This document shows, in pieces, positions 1-9,045 of a DNA stretch of 64,000 nt. The position numbers were made by a program, and so were the translations under genes. This DNA comes from Apodemus sylvaticus. Lineage: Eukaryota; Chordata; Mammalia; Rodentia; Muridae. Numbering within the stretch: the first letter of the stretch is position 1; each line of letters begins with the position of its first letter. The DNA lies in NCBI RefSeq assembly GCF_947179515.1, contig NC_067477.1:143258465-143322464 (forward strand), given 5' to 3'. The notes under the pieces are model-generated. The model was given only the letters and a program-made list of their open reading frames with translations. It was not told the DNA's origin and made no database searches.

Positions 1-29
1 GCTACACACTTAGACATACACGCAACATG

Positions 30-37
30 AAAGCTTT
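30..37. other. AAAGCTTT palindrome with HindIII site, once per monomer
   Basis: The perfect 8-bp palindrome contains a HindIII site at 31-36. Complete HindIII digestion of the array should give a 377-bp ladder. Monomer 94 lacks the site (aagattt near 35087). Subunit B lacks it at the homologous position. Confidence 0.9.
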
Positions 38-44
38 TCGACTT

Positions 45-56
45 ACAACGTGTTGT
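45..56. other. Short dyad ACAAC-GT-GTTGT
   Basis: Two 5-bp inverted arms (45-49 and 52-56) are separated by 2 bp in subunit A. The right arm is absent in subunit B, where the sequence reads gtgtagt. Variants acctgttg, aggtgttg and acatgttg occur in defined subfamilies. Short dyads are common in centromeric satellites; a function here is not shown. Confidence 0.6.
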
Positions 57-74
57 TTAGGAAAAACAAGATAA

Positions 75-91
75 TTTCGCACGATGCGGGA
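75..91 (+). promoter_or_regulatory. CENP-B-box-like motif (intact core), reference copy
   Basis: The 17 bases are TTTCGCACGATGCGGGA. They fit the published core NTTCGNNNNANNCGGGN at all nine essential positions: TTCG at 76-79, A at 84, CGGG at 87-90. In primates and mouse this box is bound by CENP-B, a centromere protein derived from a pogo-like transposase. The variable positions differ from the human consensus. The motif recurs at monomer start +74 to +90 in every copy, and by eye 159 of 170 copies retain the core. Whether any protein binds it in this organism is unknown. Confidence 0.8.
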
Positions 92-114
92 TTTCCTTAA
101 AACGTGATTTTCTG

Positions 115-123
115 AAAAATTTT
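115..123. other. A5T4 tract
   Basis: The sequence AAAAATTTT lies 23 bp downstream of the box-like motif in subunit A. A-tracts of this type bend DNA and can influence nucleosome placement. The homologous place in subunit B is not an A-tract. Local variants occur in monomers 88 and 102 (attatg), 94 (1-bp loss), 107 (aatgttg) and 139 (1-bp gain). Confidence 0.6.
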
Positions 124-233
124 GACGAAAGAAAATTCTCCTTTTGGTTCTCTTTAGATGCTACATGTTAAGACGTACACGCCACAACAATTCTTTTCGA
201 GATACAACGTGTAGTTTTGGAGATACAAGCTAA

Positions 234-250
234 TTTTGTACTATGCGTTA
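234..250 (+). promoter_or_regulatory. Degenerate CENP-B-box counterpart in subunit B
   Basis: Subunit B has TTTTGTACTATGCGTTA at the same offset from its subunit start (+74) as the box in subunit A, with no gap between them. The core is broken by TTCG to TTTG and CGGG to CGTT, while the central A is kept. CENP-B-type binding would not be expected here. Either B lost the box or A gained it after the ancestral duplication. Confidence 0.75.
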
Positions 251-309
251 TTTCTTCTCGTAAAGAGTTTCCAATGCGTACGTATATGTCTTTACTCTGC
301 AAAACTGTA
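251..309 (+). other. 59-bp segment unique to subunit B
   Basis: This is the only length difference between the subunits: A continues from its base 91 directly to 92, while B carries 59 extra bases at that junction. The direct repeat TATTTC lies at 249-254 and 308-313, as expected for a target-site duplication or a slippage duplication. An inverted repeat GTAAAGA (260-266) / TCTTTAC (289-295) lies inside, with overlapping palindromes CGTACG (277-282) and TACGTA (279-284) in the loop. The segment contains the array's most variable site, around 254-260. Its source is not recognised. A deletion from subunit A is the alternative explanation. Confidence 0.7.
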
Positions 310-1131
310 TTTCCTTATGAAGTGGTATTCTTACATATCCTTTCGAGAGAAAACTGTCCTGTGCCTTCTCTTTTGAGGCTACACACTTAGACATACACGC
401 AACATGAAAGCTTTTCGACTTACAACGTGTTGTTTAGGAAAAACAAGATAATTTCGCACGATGCGGGATTTCCTTAAAACGTGATTTTCTGAAAAATTTT
501 GACGAAAGAAAATTCTCCTTTTGGTTCCCTTTAGATGCTACATGTTAAGACGTACACGCCACAACAATTCTTTTCGAGATACAACGTGTAGTTTTGGAGA
601 TACAAGCTAATTTTGTACTATGCGTTATTTCTTCTCGTAAAGAGTTTCCAATGCGTACGTATATGTCTTTACTCTGCAAAACTGTATTTCCTTATGAAGT
701 GGTATTCTTACATATCCTTTCGAGAGAAAACTGTCCTGTGCCTTCTCTTTTGAGGCTACACACTTAGACATACACGCAACATGAAAGCTTTTCGACTTAC
801 AACGTGTTGTTTAGGAAAAACAAGATAATTTCGCACGATGCGGGATTTCCTTAAAACGTGATTTTCTGAAAAATTTTGACGAAAGAAAATTCTCCTTTTG
901 GTTCTCTTTAGATGCTACATGTTAAGACGTACACGCCACAACAATTCTTTTCGAGATACAACGTGTAGTTTTGGAGATACAAGCTAATTTTGTACTATGC
1001 GTTATTTCTTCTCGTAAAGAGTTTCCAATGCGTACGTATATGTCTTTACTCTGCAAAATTGTATTTCCTTATGAAGTGGTATTCTTACATATCCTTTCGA
1101 GAGAAAACTGTCCTGTGCCTTCTCTTTTAAG

Positions 1132-3015
1132 GCTACACACTTAGACATACACGCAACATGAAAGCTTTTCGACTTACAACGTGTTGTTTAGGAAAAACAA
1201 GATAATTTCGCACGATGCGGGATTTCCTTAAAACCTGATTTTCTGAAAAATTTTGACGAAAGAAAATTCTCCTTTTGGTTCTCTTTAGATGCTACATGTT
1301 AAGACGTACACGCCACAACAATTCTTTTCGAGATACAACGTGTAGTTTTGGAGATACAAGCTAATTTTGTACTATGCGTTATTTCTTCTCGTAAAGAGTT
1401 TCCAATGCGTACGTATATGTCTTTACTCTGCAAAACTGTATTTCCTTATGAAGTGGTATTCTTACATATCCTTTCGAGAGAAAACTGTCCTGTGCCTTCT
1501 CTTTTGAGGCTACACACTTAGACATACACGCAACATGAAAGCTTTTCGACTTACAACGTGTTGTTTAGGAAAAACAAGATAATTTCGCACGATGCGGGAT
1601 TTCCTTAAAACGTGATTTTCTGAAAAATTTTGACGAAAGAAAATTCTCCTTTTGGTTCTCTTTAGATGCTACATGTTAAGACGTACACGCCACAACAATT
1701 CTTTTCGAGATACAACGTATAGTTTTGGAGATACAAGCTAATTTTGTACTATGCGTTATTTCTTCTCGTAAAGAGTTTCCAATGCGTACGTATATGTCTT
1801 TACTCTGCAAAACTGTATTTCCTTATGAAGTGGTATTCTTACATATCCTTTCGAGAGAAAACTGTCCTGTGCCTTCTCTTTTGAGGCTACACACTTAGAC
1901 ATACACGGAACATGAAAGCTTTTCGACTTACAACGTGTTGTTTAGGAAAAACAAGATAATTTCGCACGATGCGGGATTTCCTTAAAACGTGATTTTCTGA
2001 AAAATTTTGACGAAAGAAAATTCTCCTTTTGGTTCCCTTTAGATGCTACATGTTAAGACGTACACGCCACAACAATTCTTTTCGAGATACAACGTGTAGT
2101 TTTGGAGATACAAGCTAATTTTGTACTATGCGTTATTTCTTCTCGTAAAGATTTTCCAATGCATACGTATATGTCTTTACTCTGCAAAACTGTATTTCCT
2201 TATGAAGTGGTATTCTTACATATCCTTTCGAGAGAAAACTGTCCTGTGCCTTCTCTTTTGAGGCTACACACTTAGACATACACGCAACATGAAAGCTTTT
2301 CGACTTACAAGGTGTTGTTTAGGAAAAACAAGATAATTTCGCACGATGCGGGATTTCCTTAAAACGTGATTTTCTGAAAAATTTTGACGAAAGAAAATTC
2401 TCCTTTTGGTTCTCTTTAGATGCTACATGTTAAGACGTACACGCCACAACAATTCTTTTCGAGATACAACGTGTAGTTTTGGAGATACAAGCTAATTTTG
2501 TACTATGCGTTATTTCTTCTCGTAAAGAGTTTCCAATGCGTACGTATATGTCTTTACTCTGCAAAACTGTATTTCCTTATGAGTGGTATTCTTACATATC
2601 CTTTCGAGAGAAAACTGTCCTGTGCCTTCTCTTTTGAGGCTACACACTTAGACATACACGCAACATGAAAGCTTTTCGACTTACAACGTGTTGTTTAGGA
2701 AAAACAAGATAATTTCGCACGATGCGGGATTTCCTTAAAACGTGATTTTCTGAAAAATTTTGACGAAAGAAAATTCTCCTTTTGGTTGTCTTTAGATGCT
2801 ACATGTTAAGACGTACACGCCACAACAATTCTTTTCGAGATACAACGTGTGGTTTTGGAGATACAAGCTAATTTTGTACTATGCGTTATTTCTTCTCGTA
2901 AAGAGTTTCCAATGCGTACGTATATGTCTTTACTCTGCAAAACTGTATTTCCTTATGAAGTGGTATTCTTACATATCCTTTCGAGAGAAAACTGTCCTGT
3001 GCCTTCTCTTTTGAG
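1132..3015 (+). repeat. Zone I: five-monomer block shared with 21486-23370
   Basis: Monomers 4-8 carry the same ordered private variants as monomers 58-62. Monomer 4 has aaacctga. Monomer 6 has acggaacatg, then gattttcc and gcatacg. Monomer 7 has aaggtgttg. Monomer 8 has ggttgtc with gtgtggttt. The two blocks lie 54 monomers (about 20.35 kb) apart. Here monomer 7 has lost one A (gagtggt, 2581), which the other copy keeps. This is a long-range segmental duplication within the array. Confidence 0.85.
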
Positions 3016-6000
3016 GCTACACACTTAGACATACACGCAACATGAAAGCTTTTCGACTTACAACGTGTTGTTTAGGAAAAACAAGATAATTTCGCACGAT
3101 GCGGGATTTCCTTAAAACGTGATTTTCTGAAAAATTTTGACGAAAGAAAATTCTCCTTTTGGTTCTCTTTAGATGCTACATGTTAAGACGTACACGCCAC
3201 AACAATTCTTTTCGAGATACAACGTGTAGTTTTGTAGATACAAGCTAATTTTGTACTATGCGTTATTTCTTCTCGTAAAGAGTTTCCAATGCGTACGTAT
3301 ATGTCTTTACTCTGCAAAACTGTATTTCCTTATGAAGTGGTATTCTTACATATCCTTTCGAGAGAAAACTGTCCTGTGCCTTCTCTTTTGAGGCTACACA
3401 CTTAGACATACACGCAACATGAAAGCTTTTCGACTTACAACGTGTTGTTTAGGAAAAACAAGATAATTTCGCACGATGCGGGATTTTCTTAAAAGGTGAT
3501 TTTCTGAAAAATTTTGACGAAAGAAAAGTCTCCTTTTGGTTCTCTTTAGATGCCACATGTTAAGACGTACACGCCACAACAATTCTTTTCGAGATACAAC
3601 GTGTAGTTTTGGAGATACAAGCTAATTTTGTACTATGCGTTATTTCTTCTCCTAAAGAGTTTCCAATGCGTACGTATATGTCTTTACTCTGCAAAACTGT
3701 ATTTCCTTATGAAGTGGTATTCTTACATATCCTTTCGAGAGAAAACTGCCCTGTGCCTTCTCTTTTGAGGATACACACTTAGACATACACGCAACATGAA
3801 AGCTTTTCGACTTACAAGGTGTTGTTTAGGAAAAACAAGATAATTTCGCACGATGCGGGATTTCCTTAAAACGTGATTTTCTGAAAAATTTTGACGAAAG
3901 AAAATTCTCCTTTTGGTTCTCTTTAGATGCTACATGTTAAGACGTACACGCCACAACAATTCTTTTTGAGATACAACGTGTAGTTTTGGAGATACAAGCT
4001 AATTTTGTACTATGCGTTATTTCTTCTCGTAAAGAGTTTCCAATGCGTACGTATATGTCTTTACTCTGCAAAACTGTATTTCCTTATGAAGTGGTATTCT
4101 TACATATCCTTTCGAGAGAAAACTGTCCTGTGCCTTCTCTTTTGAGGCTACACACTTAGACATACACGCAACATGAAAGCTTTTCGACTTACAACGTGTT
4201 GTTTAGGAAAAACAAGATAATTTCGCACGATGCGGGATTTCCTTAAAACGTGATTTTCTGAAAAATTTTGACGAAAGAAAATTCTCCTTTTGGTTCTCTT
4301 TAGATGCTACATGTTAAGACGTACACGCCACAACAATTCTTTTCGAGATACAACGTGTAGTTTTGGAGATACAAGCTAATTTTGTACTATGCGTTATTTC
4401 TTCTCGTAAAGAGTTTCCAATGCGTACGTATATGTCTTTACTCTGCAAAACTGTATTTCCTTATGAAGTGGTATTCTTACATATCCTTTCGAGAGAAAAC
4501 TGTCCTGTGCCTTCTCTTTTGAGGCTACACACTTAGACATACACGCAACATGAAAGCTTTTCGACTTACAACGTGTTGTTTAGGAAAAACAAGATAATTT
4601 CGCACGATGCGGGATTTCCTTAAAACGTGATTTTCTGAAAAATTTTGACGAAAGAAAATTCTCCTTTTGGTTCTCTTTAGATGCTACATGTTAAGACGTA
4701 CACGCCACAACAATTCTTTTCGAGATACAATGTGTAGTTTTGGAGATACAAGCTAATTTTGTACTATGCGTTATTTCTTCTCGTAAGAGTTTCCAATGCG
4801 TACGTATATGTCTTTACTCTGCAAAACTGTATTTCCTTATGAAGTGGTATTCTTACATATCCTTTCGAGAGAAAACTGTCCTGTGCCTTCTCTTTTGAGG
4901 CTACACACTTAGACATACACGCAACATGAAAGCTTTTCGACTTACAACCTGTTGTTTAGGAAAAACAAGATAATTTCGCACGATGCGGGATTTCCTTAAA
5001 ACGTGATTTTCTGAAAAATTTTGACGAAAGAAAATTCTCCTTTTGGTTCTCTTTAGATGATACATGTTAAGACGTACACGCCACAACAATTCTTTTCGAG
5101 ATACAACGTGTAGTTTTGGAGATACAAGCTAATTTTGTACTATGCGTTATTTCTTCTCGTAAAGAGTTTCCAATGCGTACGTATATGTCTTTACTCTGCA
5201 AAACTGTATTTCCTTATGAAGTGGTATTCTTACATATCCTTTCGAGAGAAAACTGTCCTGTGCCTTCTCTTTTGAGGCTACACACTTAGACATACACGCA
5301 ACATGAAAGCTTTTCGACTTACAACGTGTTGTTTAGGAAAAACAAGATAATTTCTCACGATGCGGGATTTCCTTAAAACGTGATTTTCTGAAAAATTTTG
5401 ACGAAAGAAAATTCTCCTTTTGGTTCCCTTTAGATGCTACATGTTAAGACGTACACGCCACAACAATTCTTTTCGAGATACAACGTGTAGTTTTGGAGAT
5501 ACAAGCTAATTTTGTACTATGCGTTATTTCTTCTCGTAAAGAGTTTCCAATGCGTACGTATATGTCTTTACTCTGCAAAACTGTATTTCCTTATGAAGTG
5601 GTATTCTTACATATCCTTTCGAGAGAAAACTGTCCTGTGCCTTCTCTTTTGAGGCTACACACTTAGACATACACGCAACATGAAAGCTTTTCGACTTACA
5701 AGGTGTTGTTTAGGAAAAACAAGATAATTTCGCACGATGCGGGATTTCCTTAAAACGTGATTTTCTGAAAAATTTTGACGAAAGAAAATTCTCCTTTTGG
5801 TTCCCTTTAGATGCTACATGTTAAGACGTACACGCCACAACAATTCTTTTCGAGATACAACCTTTAGTTTTGGAGATACAAGCTAATTTTGTACTATGCG
5901 TTATTTCTTCTCGTAAAGAGTTTCCAATGCGTACGTATATGTCTTTACTCTGCAAAACTGTATTTCCTTATGAAGTGGTATTCTTACATATCCTTTCGAG

Positions 6001-6030
6001 AGAAAACTGTCCTGTGCCTTCTCTTTTGAG
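3016..6030 (+). repeat. 8-monomer higher-order repeat, copy 1 (3015 bp)
   Basis: Monomers 9-16 form an ordered unit. M9 has ttttgtagat. M10 has the tttcttaaaaggtg / aaagtctcc / gatgccac haplotype. M11 starts gaggataca and has tttttgag. M13 has caatgtgtag with a 1-bp loss (cgtaagag). M14 has acctgttg and gatgataca. M15 has tttctcacg. M16 has aaggtgttg and aacctttag. The same order repeats immediately downstream. Confidence 0.9.
5351..5367 (+). other. Broken box, monomer 15 (TTCG to TTCT)
   Basis: The first core block reads TTCT. The same change is in monomers 23, 36 and 43, so it was inherited through HOR duplication. Confidence 0.8.
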
Positions 6031-9000
6031 GCTACACACTTAGACATACACGCAACATGAAAGCTTTTCGACTTACAACGTGTTGTTTAGGAAAAACAAG
6101 ATAATTTCGCACGATGCGGGATTTCCTTAAAACGTGATTTTCTGAAAAATTTTGACGAAAGAAAATTCTCCTTTTGGTTCTCTTTAGATGCTACATGTTA
6201 AGACGTACACGCCACAACAATTCTTTTCGAGATACAACGTGTAGTTTTGTAGATACAAGCTAATTTTGTACTATGCGTTATTTCTTCTCGTAAAGAGTTT
6301 CCAATGCGTACGTATATGTCTTTACTCTGCAAAACTGTATTTCCTTATGAAGTGGTATTCTTACATATCCTTTCGAGAGAAAACTGTCCTGTGCCTTCTC
6401 TTTTGAGGCTACACACTTAGACATACACGCAACATGAAAGCTTTTCGACTTACAACGTGTTGTTTAGGAAAAACAAGATAATTTCGCACGATGCGGGATT
6501 TTCTTAAAAGGTGATTTTCTGAAAAATTTTGACGAAAGAAAAGTCTCCTTTTGGTTCTCTTTAGATGCCACATGTTAAGACGTACACGCCACAACAATTC
6601 TTTTCGAGATACAACGTGTAGTTTTGGAGATACAAGCTAATTTTGTACTATGCGTTATTTCTTCTCCTAAAGAGTTTCCAATGCGTACGTATATGTCTTT
6701 ACTCTGCAAAACTGTATTTCCTTATGAAGTGGTATTCTTACATATCCTTTCGAGAGAAAACTGCCCTGTGCCTTCTCTTTTGAGGATACACACTTAGACA
6801 TACACGCAACATGAAAGCTTTTCGACTTACAAGGTGTTGTTTAGGAAAAACAAGATAATTTCGCACGATGCGGGATTTCCTTAAAACGTGATTTTCTGAA
6901 AAATTTTGACGAAAGAAAATTCTCCTTTTGGTTCTCTTTAGATGCTACATGTTAAGACGTACACGCCATAACAATTCTTTTTGAGATACAACGTGTAGTT
7001 TTGGAGATACAAGCTAATTTTGTACTATGCGTTATTTCTTCTCGTAAAGAGTTTCCAATGCGTACGTATATGTCTTTACTCTGCAAAACTGTATTTCCTT
7101 ATGAAGTGGTATTCTTACATATCCTTTCGAGAGAAAACTGTCCTGTGCCTTCTCTTTTGAGGCTACACACTTAGACATACACGCAACATGAAAGCTTTTC
7201 GACTTACAACGTGTTGTTTAGGAAAAACAAGATAATTTCGCACGATGCGGGATTTCCTTAAAACGTGATTTTCTGAAAAATTTTGACGAAAGAAAATTCT
7301 CCTTTTGGTTCTCTTTAGATGCTACATGTTAAGACGTACACGCCACAACAATTCTTTTCGAGATACAACGTGTAGTTTTGGAGATACAAGCTAATTTTGT
7401 ACTATGCGTTATTTCTTCTCGTAAAGAGTTTCCAATGCGTACGTATATGTCTTTACTCTGCAAAACTGTATTTCCTTATGAAGTGGTATTCTTACATATC
7501 CTTTCGAGAGAAAACTGTCCTGTGCCTTCTCTTTTGAGGCTACACACTTAGACATACACGCAACATGAAAGCTTTTCGACTTACAACGTGTTGTTTAGGA
7601 AAAACAAGATAATTTCGCACGATGCGGGATTTCCTTAAAACGTGATTTTCTGAAAAATTTTGACGAAAGAAAATTCTCCTTTTGGTTCTCTTTAGATGCT
7701 ACATGTTAAGACGTACACGCCACAACAATTCTTTTCGAGATACAATGTGTAGTTTTGGAGATACAAGCTAATTTTGTACTATGCGTTATTTCTTCTCGTA
7801 AGAGTTTCCAATGCGTACGTATATGTCTTTACTCTGCAAAACTGTATTTCCTTATGAAGTGGTATTCTTACATATCCTTTCGAGAGAAAACTGTCCTGTG
7901 CCTTCTCTTTTGAGGCTACACACTTAGACATACACGCAACATGAAAGCTTTTCGACTTACAACCTGTTGTTTAGGAAAAACAAGATAATTTCGCACGATG
8001 CGGGATTTCCTTAAAACGTGATTTTCTGAAAAATTTTGACGAAAGAAAATTCTCCTTTTGGTTCTCTTTAGATGATACATGTTAAGACGTACACGCCACA
8101 ACAATTCTTTTCGAGATACAACGTGTAGTTTTGGAGATACAAGCTAATTTTGTACTATGCGTTATTTCTTCTCGTAAAGAGTTTCCAATGCGTACGTATA
8201 TGTCTTTACTCTGCAAAACTGTATTTCCTTATGAAGTGGTATTCTTACATATCCTTTCGAGAGAAAACTGTCCTGTGCCTTCTCTTTTGAGGCTACACAC
8301 TTAGACATACACGCAACATGAAAGCTTTTCGACTTACAACGTGTTGTTTAGGAAAAACAAGATAATTTCTCACGATGCGGGATTTCCTTAAAACGTGATT
8401 TTCTGAAAAATTTTGACGAAAGAAAATTCTCCTTTTGGTTCCCTTTAGATGCTACATGTTAAGACGTACACGCCACAACAATTCTTTTCGAGATACAACG
8501 TGTAGTTTTGGAGATACAAGCTAATTTTGTACTATGCGTTATTTCTTCTCGTAAAGAGTTTCCAATGCGTACGTATATGTCTTTACTCTGCAAAACTGTA
8601 TTTCCTTATGAAGTGGTATTCTTACATATCCTTTCGAGAGAAAACTGTCCTGTGCCTTCTCTTTTGAGGCTACACACTTAGACATACACGCAACATGAAA
8701 GCTTTTCGACTTACAAGGTGTTGTTTAGGAAAAACAAGATAATTTCGCACGATGCGGGATTTCCTTAAAACGTGATTTTCTGAAAAATTTTGACGAAAGA
8801 AAATTCTCCTTTTGGTTCCCTTTAGATGGTACATGTTAAGACGTACACGCCACAACAATTCTTTTCGAGATACAACCTTTAGTTTTGGAGATACAAGCTA
8901 ATTTTGTACTATGCGTTATTTCTTCTCGTAAAGAGTTTCCAATGCGTACGTATATGTCTTTACTCTGCAAAACTGTATTTCCTTATGAAGTGGTATTCTT

Positions 9001-9045
9001 ACATATCCTTTCGAGAGAAAACTGTCCTGTGCCTTCTCTTTTGAG
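6031..9045 (+). repeat. 8-monomer higher-order repeat, copy 2 (3015 bp)
   Basis: Monomers 17-24 copy monomers 9-16 in order, including the 1-bp deletion and the broken box. The only differences I noticed are cgccataac in monomer 19 and gatggtaca in monomer 24. Such similarity over 3 kb implies a recent duplication. Confidence 0.9.
8366..8382 (+). other. Broken box, monomer 23 (TTCG to TTCT)
   Basis: The change is the same as in monomer 15, in the second 8-monomer HOR copy. Confidence 0.8.

Larger units (their letters stand above)
1..159 (+). repeat. Subunit A of the dimeric monomer (box-bearing)
   Basis: Bases 1-91 align without gaps to subunit B bases 160-250 with 69 of 91 identical (76%). 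Bases 92-159 align without gaps to 310-377 with 47 of 68 identical. The two subunits are therefore diverged copies of one ancestral unit of about 159 bp. Subunit A carries the intact CENP-B-box-like motif, a HindIII palindrome, a short dyad and an A5T4 tract. Confidence 0.9.
1..377 (+). repeat. Reference satellite monomer (monomer 1)
   Basis: This copy, phased on gctacacac, serves as the coordinate frame for the internal features below; add the start of any other monomer minus 1 to transfer them. It contains subunit A (1-159) and subunit B (160-377). It has 17 CpG dinucleotides against about 12 expected from its C and G content (72 C, 65 G, hand count), so CpG is not depleted. Its length is close to two nucleosome repeats, which would allow two nucleosomes per monomer, one per subunit; that is inference. 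Confidence 0.95.
160..377 (+). repeat. Subunit B of the dimeric monomer (longer, degenerate box)
   Basis: This is the second half of the monomer, homologous to subunit A at both ends (160-250 with 1-91, 310-377 with 92-159) and longer by exactly the 59 bp at 251-309. The site matching subunit A's CENP-B-box-like motif is altered at three of the nine core bases. Many longer spurious reading frames in the array depend on the TAG at 212-214, which is TGG in about 30 monomers. Confidence 0.9.

Noticed and set aside
251..309. Calling the 59-bp block a MITE or other transposon
   Set aside because: It has no terminal inverted repeats at its ends. The inverted repeat is internal and only 7 bp, and the flanking direct repeat could arise by slippage.
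1..377. Assigning the satellite to a named family or species
   Set aside because: I do not recognise the sequence. CENP-B-box-like motifs occur in satellites of several animal groups, so the motif does not identify the organism.
2796..3014. 72-codon plus-strand open frame that recurs across the array
   Set aside because: It is open only in monomers where TAG (reference 212-214) is TGG. The frame is the satellite itself, has no recognisable domain, and is closed by the stop in most copies.
3394..3582. 62-codon minus-strand open frame that recurs across the array
   Set aside because: It needs a TTG start and exists only where gatgctac became gatgccac, gatgatac or gatggtac, removing a minus-strand TAG. 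It is a by-product of satellite point variants.
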